The notes: generated from the letters alone by a model not told the origin. Shown: positions 52,735 through 60,365, counted from the stretch's first letter. The stretch is 64,000 nucleotides of DNA from Sphingopyxis bauzanensis (GCF_002205675.1 NZ_NISK01000001.1:677054-741053); one strand, 5' to 3'. Made by a program: numbers and translations.

Positions 52735-53639
52735 GCCGCTCGCTCACTATGCGCGGATCGTTGCCGGCCTATATGATCTGCAAGCAGCGCGCCCTGGTCG
52801 GGGCGGAGCGCGTCGACCGCGGCGAGCGGCTCGGCAGGGTAGCCGCCGAACAGGACCGACGGACATTGGCCTTCGAAGTTGCCGAGGTTGGGGCGGTGCT
52901 GCGCATAACCTGCCAGCGCCGCAAGGTCGGCCGAAAAGTCTTTCGCGACCTCGGGCGGATAGGCCAACCATTGGTTTTCATAGGGCTTGAGCCACCCGAG
53001 ACAGTAGCTGACGATGATGCCGCGCCGCGCGACCACGCTGCGATTCGCCCCCGCGCCGTGCAGGGTGGAGCCGAGAAAGACGATCGCGTCGCCCGGCTCC
53101 GCTTCCGCGACGATCGGCGGCTCGGCCGGCTGCTCGACGAGCGCTGCGACACCATGGCTCCTTGGCCAGATCAGCGTTGCCCCGTTCGTCTCGGTGAAAC
53201 CGGTCAGCGGCCACATGACATTGACGAGATATTCTACCTCGCCGAGGGAGCCCTGCCACATGTCCTGATCGCGATGCGGAAACTGTGCGAGCGCGCCGGG
53301 ATGAAGTTCAATCGCCTGCGCGAGGTTGAGCTGGATCCTCTCGCACCAGTTCCCGAGCGCGAGTTCCGCAAGATCGAGGATCGGCTGGTGCATCACCAGG
53401 TCGCCCATAAGCGGCGAGCGGATGAGAAGTCGGCCGAAGCGCTTGGTACGCTCGCCGTAAAATCCGCCTTCGCAAAAGGGCGTCGCCGCGAAACGCGGTT
53501 CGAGATCGCGCGCGACGCCGCCGATCAGCGAAGCGGAAGCCGCACCGCGCAGGATTGTATAGCCCTGTTCGAGCAACTCACATCCTGCGGGCGAATGGCA
53601 GGCAGTCATTACTGCCATGTCCGGATGAGCAATCATCAT
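52731..53639 (-). CDS. Phytanoyl-CoA dioxygenase (PhyH)-family Fe(II)/2-oxoglutarate oxygenase
   Basis: 302 residues from the ATG at 53639 (GAGGAGG ribosome site; the next codon is also ATG). Iron ligands: His122 and Asp124 in AQFPHRDQDMWQGS and His194 in GSTLHGAGANRS, with Arg200 for 2-oxoglutarate; all three are intact, so an active oxygenase is expected. It is packed 7 bp after luxI and overlaps gntR. A luxI-phyH pair has been noted in Novosphingobium; substrate unknown. It could modify an AHL, a fatty acyl precursor or, given this setting, the lasso peptide. Confidence 0.88.
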   Translation of the reverse strand: MMIAHPDMAVMTACHSPAGCELLEQGYTILRGAASASLIGGVARDLEPRFAATPFCEGGFYGERTKRFGRLLIRSPLMGDLVMHQPILDLAELALGNWCERIQLNLAQAIELHPGALAQFPHRDQDMWQGSLGEVEYLVNVMWPLTGFTETNGATLIWPRSHGVAALVEQPAEPPIVAEAEPGDAIVFLGSTLHGAGANRSVVARRGIIVSYCLGWLKPYENQWLAYPPEVAKDFSADLAALAGYAQHRPNLGNFEGQCPSVLFGGYPAEPLAAVDALRPDQGALLADHIGRQRSAHSERAA

Positions 53640-53646
53640 GCCCTCC

Positions 53647-54261
53647 TCACGCGGCGCGCGCCGCGGAGACCGCGGCCGCCTTGCTGACAATGCCCGCTGC
53701 GGCGAGGCGGGAGATGGTGGAACCGTCGAGGTCGATGCGAAGCGCCGTGAGCGCCTGGCCGCCGTGAAGGCAGGGCGCGCCGAGCGCCCGGCAGTCCCAG
53801 CCGAAAGCCTCGATCTGCCGGAACCAGCCGGGCTCGGCGACGCCGGTATAGGTGCGGATAGAGTTAGCGAGTGCGAATTCGACAAGTCCCACCAGCAGCG
53901 AATCGCGCGCGACCCTCCGCTGCCGCGCCCCGATCCCTGGCGACAGGCAGAAGCGGGTGATTTCGAGAACCTCGGGTCCCTGCGGGACCGGTCCGTCAAC
54001 GAGCTGGGGGAACAGACTGTCCAGAAGCCCGGGCTGCGTGGTGAGAAGCAGCCGCGCCGAGGCGAGATGCTCGCCATCGCCATCGGTCACGATGAGATAG
54101 GTCGCATCGACATCGTCGAAATGGTCGAGCTCGAACCGGCCGGCAAGCGCCGGAAGGTCCCATTTTAGAAGGTCGATGAAAACACGCTTACGCGCCTCGA
54201 ACATCGAGCGAAGGGCTCGATGTTCGCGCGCGCGGTTCTGATGGTCGATGATAAGTAACAT
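53647..54261 (-). CDS. LuxI-family acyl-homoserine-lactone synthase
   Basis: Makes the AHL signal from S-adenosylmethionine and an acyl carrier. 204 residues, with GAAAGGAGG ribosome site. Conserved family residues are visible: Arg and Phe in FEARKRVFIDLLKWDLP with the Trp, the acidic group in GRFELDHFDDVDATYLIV, Arg in EHLASARLLLTTQP and the EITRFCLSP block. Directly followed by phyH. Acyl chain cannot be predicted. Confidence 0.92.
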   Translation of the reverse strand: MLLIIDHQNRAREHRALRSMFEARKRVFIDLLKWDLPALAGRFELDHFDDVDATYLIVTDGDGEHLASARLLLTTQPGLLDSLFPQLVDGPVPQGPEVLEITRFCLSPGIGARQRRVARDSLLVGLVEFALANSIRTYTGVAEPGWFRQIEAFGWDCRALGAPCLHGGQALTALRIDLDGSTISRLAAAGIVSKAAAVSAARAA

Positions 54262-54308
54262 GGATGCCTCCTTTCAAAGAGGCGATCCAATTGAACCGCT
54301 TTTTTCAG

Positions 54309-54337
54309 CTGCACCATAGCATGATAGGGGGGTGCAG
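54309..54337 (-). promoter_or_regulatory. Inverted repeat in the luxR-luxI gap
   Basis: CTGCACC (54309-54315) and GGTGCAG (54331-54337), perfect 7-bp arms, 15-bp spacer, in the 82-bp gap between luxR and luxI and 48 bp upstream of the luxI ATG. The position fits a LuxR-type activator site, but the 29-bp span is longer than the usual 18-20-bp lux box, so it may be two half-sites or another regulator's operator. Confidence 0.5.
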
Positions 54338-54343
54338 GCGTTT

Positions 54344-55087
54344 TTAGCGGTGAACGAGATCGGCGAAGCTGATGTCGCCATTATAAAGCGCTCGAACCGT
54401 CAGCACGGTGCCGCCATTGGCGCCATAGCGCTGGCGGGCGTTGCGCAGGTGCTCGCGCACGGTGTCCGGCGAGATGTCGAGATGGAGTCCGATCTGCCGA
54501 ATTGGATTGCCCTGAGCGGCCCGGATGAGGCATTGCCGCTGGCGGTGGGTCAGGCGCGGACCGATGTGCAGTCTTTCGGGAGGGGCGATCCGGTGCGCCG
54601 CTTCGAAGGCGGCGCCGCCGATCATGCGCGCAAATTGGAGCGCGTCCGGATCGGCCGCGGAGCCGGGCCGCCACGCAAATGACACCGAGCCATGGGCATC
54701 ACCGGGAAGATGGGCGGGCACTGTCAGCCCGTCGCCGATGCCATGGCGCCGGGCTTCGGCGAGGATGATCTCATCACCGGGGCGCGGTGCATCGTAGCGC
54801 CGCATGTCGTGCCAGAGAAAGCCCGCCCTGCTGCGCTGGCTCGCCCGGTGTACCGGATCGGACGGCCCGAGGCGGTTCTGATCGAACCAATAGGCCCACT
54901 CGTCCGGATAATTGTGAAGCCGCACACCCTTCTCGGGCGTGGCGAGAAAATCGACATGGTGGCTGAGCGCGAACCAGGCGCAGCCCATGTAGGCGCAGGC
55001 GTCACGAAGCAGGTCGGCCAGATTGGTCCCGTTTTTTACATGCGCGAACTCCAGCTCGAAGGCGTGGGCGGTGTCGATCGTCGGCAT
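54344..55087 (-). CDS. LuxR-family AHL-responsive regulator
   Basis: 247 residues. The N-terminal autoinducer-binding domain (about 15-165) shows HNYPDEWAYWFDQNRLGPSDPVHRASQRSRAGFLWHDM: the ligand-pocket Trp, Asp-Pro pair and second Trp are present, while the position of the conserved Tyr is Phe. The C-terminal LuxR helix-turn-helix is PRLTHRQRQCLIRAAQGNPIRQIGLHLDISPDTVREHLRNARQRYG. Immediately upstream of luxI in the same direction, so a cognate pair is likely. Confidence 0.93.
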   Translation of the reverse strand: MPTIDTAHAFELEFAHVKNGTNLADLLRDACAYMGCAWFALSHHVDFLATPEKGVRLHNYPDEWAYWFDQNRLGPSDPVHRASQRSRAGFLWHDMRRYDAPRPGDEIILAEARRHGIGDGLTVPAHLPGDAHGSVSFAWRPGSAADPDALQFARMIGGAAFEAAHRIAPPERLHIGPRLTHRQRQCLIRAAQGNPIRQIGLHLDISPDTVREHLRNARQRYGANGGTVLTVRALYNGDISFADLVHR

Positions 55088-55318
55088 TACGAATCCTGGC
55101 GCGCCGACCGCCGTTTCCGAACCAGTCGATCTGCGTGCCCCTCGTAAGGGCCGGCATGCCCCGCCCTCTTACAAGGCCGGCCGCCGACAGCGGGACCGCC
55201 GCTGGTCCAGGCGATCGTGGGAGAATGTGAAAATGGCGGCTTAGCTCATATATTCCTACTATATTCGAGAGATAGAACCAGATTGAGGCTAATTTCCAAA
55301 ACGGCGCGCCGCGCGGCT

Positions 55319-55695
55319 TCAGCTTGATCTGTTCCGAAAATCCCAGATCGGAATTCCCATCTTGCGCGCCTTGTGGGCGAAATTGTCCTGAATTCCGGTT
55401 CCAGGATAGACGATCACCCCCGACGGGCAGCGCGTAGAGCATCGGGACGTTCCGCTTAAACGGCGGCGCTTTTCCGTGGCGGTTCCAGTCGGGTCGAAAG
55501 GCGACCTGAACGAGACCCCGGCTTTCAGCCCAGCATGCCGCTGCGCGCTCGGCGCCCGTCAGCGTCGCGCCATGCAGCAGTATCATGATGGAATGTCGAT
55601 TTCGCGCCCGGTCGAGACAGTCCCAGACCGCGCGGTGATTCGAAATGGACCCGTCGCAGAGCGATCTGGACGCCATCCGTTCGCATTGAACGCCA
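55319..55695 (-). pseudogene. Broken DUF2493 (SLOG-fold) gene, frameshifted and 5'-truncated
   Basis: The minus strand encodes NHRAVWDCLDRARNRHSIMILLHGATLTGAERAAACWAESRG, AFRPDWNRHGKAPPFKRN and MLYALPVG in one frame, then VIVYPGTGIQDNFAHKARKMGIPIWDFRNRSS in the next. Together these are the C-terminal DUF2493 domain of a plasmid/conjugation-associated protein. The shift sits in a run of five C at 55417-55421; four would restore the frame. The usual N-terminal 180 residues are missing beyond about 55695, where an unrelated remnant begins on the other strand. A single-base sequencing error could explain the shift but not the truncation. Confidence 0.7.
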
Positions 55696-55725
55696 TAGCT
55701 CAGACCGTCTGATGACTGTGGATCG

Positions 55726-56022
55726 GTCCATATCCTCCTTTTCAGCCGCAACGCGGTTTTCCTCGACGGTAACGGGTATAGCAATGCCGATCCGGCGTTG
55801 GAGGAAGAAGCCAGCGCTTGGGCCGCCAACTTCCTCGTTCCGCAAGCCGACTTGCATCGTTTTATTGCCGACTTCGCCGGCAGTCCGGAGGAAGTGAAAC
55901 GTTTTGCGGCAGCGCAGGGCGTCGCGCCCGGCATCGTTGTCGGCCAGCTGCAGATAAGAGGCATTTTAGCCTATAGCTGTATGAACAAGTTGAAGGACCA
56001 TTATCAGTGGTCTGACGACTAG
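55726..56022 (+). pseudogene. C-terminal remnant of an ImmA/IrrE- or HigA-like protein
   Basis: An open frame from a stop at 55696 to 56022 reads HILLFSRNAVFLDGNGYSN, ADPALEEEASAWAANFLVPQADLHRFIADFAG and FAAAQGVAPGIVVGQLQIRGIL. This matches the end of IrrE/DUF955 domain proteins (the EEEAxxFAxxFLIP segment and GIAPGIVVGRLQ). The HExxH zinc motif and everything before it are absent and there is no proper start, so it is a fragment joined to the DUF2493 remnant. Confidence 0.65.
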
Positions 56023-56101
56023 TACCGAGCGCTTGAACGCGTGTGAGACGCCCATGATCATCGTATTGGCTTCAAAGGCTGACAGAATGTTATAGAAATA
56101 T

Positions 56102-56119
56102 TGTAATCTTCGTATTACA
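56102..56119. promoter_or_regulatory. Palindrome upstream of the Xre gene
   Basis: TGTAAT-CTTCGT-ATTACA, perfect 6-bp arms, 32 bp before the chosen ATG and just beyond AT-rich promoter-like sequence (TATAGAAAT at 56091). A likely autoregulatory site for the antitoxin-type protein that follows. Confidence 0.5.
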
Positions 56120-56150
56120 TAAAGCTGGTTTTGTGGAAAGCGAAGTTTAC

Positions 56151-56474
56151 ATGCCTACTCCTCATCATCCTCCGGCCGCCGTGCGCCGCACATTGCGTAA
56201 ACTCGGGCGTGACATCCACGACGCGCGCCGCCGTCGGCGGCTGCCAATGGCGATCGTTGCCGAGCGCGCTTTCACGTCGCGGCCAACTCTGCAGAAAGTC
56301 GAGGCCGGTAACGCCAATGTGGGCATCGGTATCTATGCGGCCGTCCTGCAGGCGCTCGGCCTACTCGAGGGTCTCGGAGAGATTGCTGACATAGGTCGCG
56401 ATACACTTGGCCAGACGCTTGCCAGCAGCGACCTACCCACTCGAACGCGGCTGGCCCCGCGGCAAAAGCCTTAG
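56151..56474 (+). CDS. Xre-family HTH protein (HipB-like antitoxin), apparently orphan
   Basis: 107 residues from the ATG at 56151 (MPTPHHPPAAVRRTLRKLG); a GTG six codons upstream is possible. The helix-turn-helix is LGRDIHDARRRRRLPMAIVAERAFTSRPTLQKVEAGNANVGIGIYAAVLQALGLLEGLGEI. The C-terminus is basic (RTRLAPRQKP). Proteins of this form normally precede a hipA-type kinase toxin; here only a clipped start follows. Local AT content is higher than in neighbouring genes. Confidence 0.78.
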   Translation: MPTPHHPPAAVRRTLRKLGRDIHDARRRRRLPMAIVAERAFTSRPTLQKVEAGNANVGIGIYAAVLQALGLLEGLGEIADIGRDTLGQTLASSDLPTRTRLAPRQKP

Positions 56475-56477
56475 TCT

Positions 56478-56528
56478 GTGGATCGGCACCGAAGTGTAAC
56501 CCTGCCTCTGCGCCGCGCAACTATTTGA
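56478..56528 (+). pseudogene. Possible clipped start of a hipA-like toxin gene
   Basis: A GTG three bases after the Xre stop begins VDRHRSVTLPLRRATI and then stops at 56526-56528. Length, spacing and a beta-strand-like opening fit the beginning of a HipA partner, but 16 codons are too few to be sure. Confidence 0.3.
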
Positions 56529-56555
56529 GATAAATTGCGAAGAAGGGATATCGAT

Positions 56556-56643
56556 GGGGTCCAAATCAGCGCCGATCGGGACCCCGGCGTCAGATCGTTT
56601 CCCGTTCAATTGCAGAGAGTTGGCTGAAATCTGACGGGGTCCC
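56556..56643. repeat. Inverted copies of a GGGGTCC motif, probable insertion-element scar
   Basis: GGGACCCCGGCGTCAGAT (56578-56595) is repeated in inverse as ATCTGACGGGGTCCC (56629-56643) with a 3-bp difference, and another GGGGTCC lies at 56556-56562. They bracket the point where the hipA-like start ends and an unrelated gene fragment begins, as expected for leftover element ends. No transposase frame is present. Confidence 0.4.
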
Positions 56644-56840
56644 GCTTCCGAGCCGATCCACAGCCATCGAGCTATTATGACCGCATCATCGATGTCGCCG
56701 AGGAGCTTGTGCGGTTCACTGTGCTCACGCGCGGCCATGCCGATCAGCTTGTCGATCGCTATTCCGAGCGCAAGGATCGCAACGAACCGGTGTTGACCCC
56801 GGCGGAGCTTGCCAAAATTCCGGGCGCATCGGCGGCGTAG
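56628..56840 (+). pseudogene. 3' fragment of an unrecognised gene
   Basis: Open frame from a TGA at 56625 to TAG at 56838-56840, with coding-like composition: SSYYDRIIDVAEELVRF, TVLTRGHADQLVDRYSERKD and PVLTPAELAKIPG. There is no start codon with a ribosome site and the N-terminal part reads through the inverted repeat. It looks like the C-terminal end of a mobile-element or plasmid protein, but I do not recognise the family. The following 188 bp to the AraC gene hold nothing I can support. Confidence 0.4.
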
Positions 56841-57028
56841 GCGAAGAAAAAGCCTGACGGCGCGTCGCTGCGCTGTTCGGCCAGTGTCCGTTGCCCCGGG
56901 AAGATCGCCCTCATACCTTCTTTCTGTAGAGCGGGTAGGATGATTCGCGCGATTAAGTTGAGTTGGTCGGTTAACCGCTAGCTTCGCCTGTCCGAAAGCC
57001 CAATTGCGGCGTCCCGAAATTCATTCAC

Positions 57029-57808
57029 CTACGATTTCTGCCTGGACCGATTTTGGAAATACTTTCCCGGGGTGAAGCCCGTGGCCTGGCGGAACATACG
57101 TATGAAATTGCTCGCCGAACCAAATGACAAATCAAGGGCGATATTGGTGATGGGCTCTCCTTCGGCCAAGCGTACCAGAGCCGCCCGAAGTCGCGCCTGC
57201 TTTCTGTAGGCAGTGAAAGTCATATTCGCTTCACGCTCGAATGCGCGGGCCAAGGTTCTGCTGGTCGCGCCCAGTTCGTTCGCCCACTGCGATAGGGGTT
57301 TGTCATTCCCGGGCTCCCTCGAGAGCGCGGCCTCGATTTTTCTGAGACGCGAGGAATGCAGCTGAGGGACAAAGAGGCGCGGGGCGCTATCGACAGACAC
57401 TTCTTGGGCAAACAGGATTGCCAAACTGACGCGCCGGGAGCGCGGCCCTGCCGTTTCGAGGGCAAAGATGCACTCGCGCAGAAGGCCACTCACCGCGACG
57501 ACACCGGGAGCCGCGGGCAGCCGGCTGAGCACGCTCCCGCGGCAGTAAACGCTGAGCATTTCGAAACCCGCCGAGCTTTGCACCCGGTGATTTTCAGCGG
57601 AAGGAAGCCAACAGGCTTGATGGGGCGGGACCACCCAGCATCCAGCTTCCGTCTCGAGCATCATCACACCTCGACCAGGATAAATGAGCTGCGCTGCCGG
57701 GTGGCTATGCCACATCCCTTTGAACCCCGCTGGGAAGACTGCACGCTCGACTGAAAGAGCGTCGGCCGTGCCTGCGCTATTGGTCATACTGTGTCCGATA
57801 CTGAACAT
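57029..57808 (-). CDS. AraC-family transcriptional regulator with cupin domain
   Basis: About 259 residues, start ATG at 57808 or 57787 (neither has a good ribosome site). N-terminal cupin: ERAVFPAGFKGMWHSHPAAQLIYPGRGVMMLETEAGCWVVPPHQACWLPSAENHRV, with the HSHP metal-like motif. C-terminal AraC double helix-turn-helix: PLSQWANELGATSRTLARAFEREANMTFTAYRKQARLRAALVRLAEGEPITNIALDLSFGSASNFIRMFRQATGFTPGKYF. Divergent from the methyltransferase gene across 70 bp, so regulation of that pair is likely. Confidence 0.9.
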   Translation of the reverse strand: MFSIGHSMTNSAGTADALSVERAVFPAGFKGMWHSHPAAQLIYPGRGVMMLETEAGCWVVPPHQACWLPSAENHRVQSSAGFEMLSVYCRGSVLSRLPAAPGVVAVSGLLRECIFALETAGPRSRRVSLAILFAQEVSVDSAPRLFVPQLHSSRLRKIEAALSREPGNDKPLSQWANELGATSRTLARAFEREANMTFTAYRKQARLRAALVRLAEGEPITNIALDLSFGSASNFIRMFRQATGFTPGKYFQNRSRQKS

Positions 57809-57878
57809 TTCTTGTCGTCGGAGCACATATACGACGTCGTTTGGATTGCCTACCAGAGCTCATCAGGTGGAGTTGCAA

Positions 57879-58607
57879 ATGTCATTGAAGATGATCCAAC
57901 GGCAGGAGCCCGAAGAGAGGCCCCGCCCGCACACAGAGTATCGCAAAGAATTCCTGTCCCGTGTGCTTTCCTTCGAGCCTTCGTCGGTACTGGATGTGGG
58001 ATGCGGCAATGGCGCTTCGATGCAGGCACTCCGGGAGGCCCATGTCGCTCATTGCGTCGGCATAGACCCGGAGGAAGAGGCAGTAGCGGAAGCCCGCGCG
58101 ATAGGGTTGGACGTTCGGCACGCCCGCGCAGAGGCGCTTCCATTCGCGGACCAGAGCTTTGATGTGGTGACTTTGGAATATGCCGCGCACCATCTGGAGA
58201 CGCTTCACAGAGGGCTTCAGGAAGCCATCAGGGTGGCCCGGCTCGGTGTCGTTGTGTTGGATTGCTGGTACGACGTGTCGATTCCATCGCAGCTGGCAGC
58301 ACAGCGATACGACGAGTGGCTGAAGCTAATCGATCGCCGGGTCGGCCTTGTCCACAATTCCTGCCCCCAGCCGGCTGAACTTGCCGCCCCATTTCTCACC
58401 GCCGGCTTTAAGCTCGACTATTCCTGCAGACTTCTTCTCGTGCCTCTCTCGGTTCCGCAGATGGAAATATCGGCAAAACAGAGGCTTCACTCTATCCCGG
58501 AAGCTTGCGGGTTGCGTGACGATCTGGAGAGGTTGCTAGATGTAGCCCGATTAAATGGTCTTTCGGATGACGGTGCGATAATCTTCTCGGCAACGCGTGG
58601 GGATTAG
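57879..58607 (+). CDS. SAM-dependent class I methyltransferase
   Basis: 242 residues from the ATG at 57879 (GGTGGAG ribosome site); a longer frame upstream covers the divergent AraC start. Motif I SSVLDVGCGNGASMQALREA, acidic residue GIDPEEEAVAEARAIGLDVRHARAEALPFADQSFDVVTLEYAAHHLE, typical of UbiE/type-11 methyltransferases; the C-terminal half (PSQLAAQRYDEWLKLIDRRVG) is less conserved and should set the substrate. The next gene starts 1 bp after its stop. Confidence 0.88.
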   Translation: MSLKMIQRQEPEERPRPHTEYRKEFLSRVLSFEPSSVLDVGCGNGASMQALREAHVAHCVGIDPEEEAVAEARAIGLDVRHARAEALPFADQSFDVVTLEYAAHHLETLHRGLQEAIRVARLGVVVLDCWYDVSIPSQLAAQRYDEWLKLIDRRVGLVHNSCPQPAELAAPFLTAGFKLDYSCRLLLVPLSVPQMEISAKQRLHSIPEACGLRDDLERLLDVARLNGLSDDGAIIFSATRGD

Positions 58608-58608
58608 C

Positions 58609-59454
58609 ATGACGACCGACATAATCGACATATTCTATTCCGGGCCCGATGGCTGGCCGCTCTGCGCTGCGCTGGTCGATCCCAATCACCGGCTGTCGAC
58701 CTCCCACGTCGTTATAATGATGCATGGCGGCGGCCCCGACCACCAGAGCCTGATACCGTTGGCGCGCCGGCTGTGCGACCGGCGTGCGGTAGTGCTGCCC
58801 GATATCCGTGGCTATGGCCGGTCCCCTTGCAGCGAAAACGCGAAACATACCTGGACGTCCTACTCTGCCGACGTGATGTCGCTTCTCGATCACCTGAAAG
58901 TCGATTCCGCCATCGTCGGCGGCGCGGGACTTGGCGCCACGATCACTTTACGAACCGCACTCGCCCACAAGGAGAGAGTGAGAGCGGCCATTTTGATCAG
59001 CGTTGAAGACATCGAAGACGACGAGGCCAAAGCGGCTGAAACGGCATTCATGCGCGAGTTCGCGACGCGCGTCCGCGAGGAAGGGCTTCATGCGGCGTGG
59101 GCGCCAATCCTGCCGAATCTCGCGCCGGTCATTCGCGAGATGGTTTACGACGCGATTCCGCGAAGCACTTCCGCCAGCATTGCGGCTGCGGCGGCAATCG
59201 GTGAGGACCGCGCCTTCCGCAGCGTCGGCGAACTCGCAGACATAAATATGCCGGCGTTGGTCATTCCAGGAATGGATGAGAGGCATCCCATAGCCCTAGC
59301 GAAGCAGCTCGCTCACCTGCTGCCGCACGGCAAGCTTGCTGCGGCAGAAATGTCGGACGCGATAGTGACAACCGAAGATTTTGCGCGATGCTTCGCGCCT
59401 GCCATTCGCGAATTCCTGAACGAGCTTTCGGCGCTGCCCACAGCATCCGCATGA
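58609..59454 (+). CDS. Alpha/beta-hydrolase-fold protein lacking the usual serine nucleophile
   Basis: 281 residues, translationally coupled to the methyltransferase. Hydrolase-fold landmarks: HVVIMMHGGGPDHQSLIPLARRL (oxyanion HGGG), AVVLPDIRGYGRSP, and WTSYSADVMSLLDHLKVDSAIVGGAGLGATITLRTALAHKERVRAAILIS. The elbow that should read G-x-S-x-G is GGAGLGA, so the nucleophile position is Gly; the late acid/His positions (IPGMDERHPIAL; MSDAIVTTEDF) are also unclear. It may bind rather than hydrolyse its ligand, or use different chemistry. Confidence 0.85.
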   Translation: MTTDIIDIFYSGPDGWPLCAALVDPNHRLSTSHVVIMMHGGGPDHQSLIPLARRLCDRRAVVLPDIRGYGRSPCSENAKHTWTSYSADVMSLLDHLKVDSAIVGGAGLGATITLRTALAHKERVRAAILISVEDIEDDEAKAAETAFMREFATRVREEGLHAAWAPILPNLAPVIREMVYDAIPRSTSASIAAAAAIGEDRAFRSVGELADINMPALVIPGMDERHPIALAKQLAHLLPHGKLAAAEMSDAIVTTEDFARCFAPAIREFLNELSALPTASA

Positions 59455-59569
59455 AATCAGCCTCCTCGGGTCGCAGTCGCGCCGATGCCGCCGACCCTGT
59501 GCCGCAGCCGTATGACTTTGTAAGGCCTATCGGAAATTCATGTCGGAACACTTGGAATTTGGACGGTCT

Positions 59570-59587
59570 CACCTGTATAGACGGGTG
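59570..59587. promoter_or_regulatory. HutC-type operator-like site
   Basis: CACCTGTATAGACGGGTG, containing TGTATAGAC, close to the GTNTAxAC core bound by HutC-subfamily GntR regulators. It directly abuts the ATG at 59588 of such a regulator, suggesting autoregulation. Confidence 0.4.
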
Positions 59588-60361
59588 ATGGAAATTCCTT
59601 TTCGAACAAGCTCAAACGGGATCGACCGATCGCCGGCCGGACATGGCACCCAAGACGCTCCTCCTCGCTATGCCGCGATCAAGCAGAGCATATCGGATGC
59701 GGTTCGTAACGGGAGCTTGAAGCCTGGCGATCGCATCCCGTCGGAATCCGAGCTCGTCGAGAAATTTGACGTGTCGCGCATGACCGCAAATCGGGCGCTT
59801 CGCGAGTTGCAATCGGCAGGTGTTATCACCCGGCGCGCAGGCAGCGGCTCATTCATCGCCGAGCCGAAACCGATCGGGCACATGATCGAAATCCGAAACA
59901 TCGCAGATGAAATTCGCGGACGCGGTCACGACTACCGGGCCCGGGTCATCCAGAATAGCGAAGAGAAGGCCGGCGCCGAAACCGCGGCGCTGCTCGAAGT
60001 GTCGGTGGGTACGAAAATCTTCCATTCGATCATTGTCCACCATGAGGCCGAGTTTCCGATCCAGCTTGAGGAGCGGTTCGTGCTCGCGTCGGCGGCGCCA
60101 GACTATGGCGCGCTCGATTTCACCCAACTCACGCCGAACGAATATCTGACGCGCACCGCCCCGCTCGAGCGGGTCGAGCACCGCGTTTGCGCGACGATGC
60201 CCGATGCGCGCACGCGCGGCATGCTCGGCCTGAAGGAGGGGGAGCCTGTCCTGCGGATGACCCGGCGGACCTGGAGCCGCGGGCGCCTGGTGTCGCACGC
60301 CTGGCTTTCCCATCCGGGCACGCGCTTCGAGCTTTCGGCCGCCTTTTCGGTCGACGGCTGA
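59588..60361 (+). CDS. GntR-family regulator, HutC subfamily (UTRA domain)
   Basis: 257 residues from the ATG at 59588; another in-frame ATG at 59540 has a slightly better ribosome site, so the start is open. Winged helix: PRYAAIKQSISDAVRNGSLKPGDRIPSESELVEKFDVSRMTANRALRELQSAGVITRRAGSGSFIAE. UTRA ligand domain: RGHDYRARVIQNSEEKAG, FHSIIVHHEAEFPIQLEERFVL and PNEYLTRTAPLERVEHRVCATMPDARTRGMLGLKEGEPVLRMTRRTW. Strongly like histidine-utilisation repressors, but no hut genes are in the window. Confidence 0.88.
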   Translation: MEIPFRTSSNGIDRSPAGHGTQDAPPRYAAIKQSISDAVRNGSLKPGDRIPSESELVEKFDVSRMTANRALRELQSAGVITRRAGSGSFIAEPKPIGHMIEIRNIADEIRGRGHDYRARVIQNSEEKAGAETAALLEVSVGTKIFHSIIVHHEAEFPIQLEERFVLASAAPDYGALDFTQLTPNEYLTRTAPLERVEHRVCATMPDARTRGMLGLKEGEPVLRMTRRTWSRGRLVSHAWLSHPGTRFELSAAFSVDG

Positions 60362-60365
60362 TACG

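Noticed and set aside
42888..55087. Lasso ABC exporter (D gene)
   Set aside because: Looked for and not found; its absence is normal for clusters with an isopeptidase and TonB receptor.
55140..55174. Imperfect inverted repeat (CTCGTAAG / CTTACAAG) upstream of luxR as a lux box
   Set aside because: One mismatch in 8-bp arms and an atypical spacing in GC-rich sequence; too weak to call.
55002..55964. A single 320-codon minus-strand gene spanning the luxR start to the IrrE-like remnant
   Set aside because: Only its middle is homologous to DUF2493 and that part continues in another frame; the ends are antisense to luxR and to the IrrE-like fragment.
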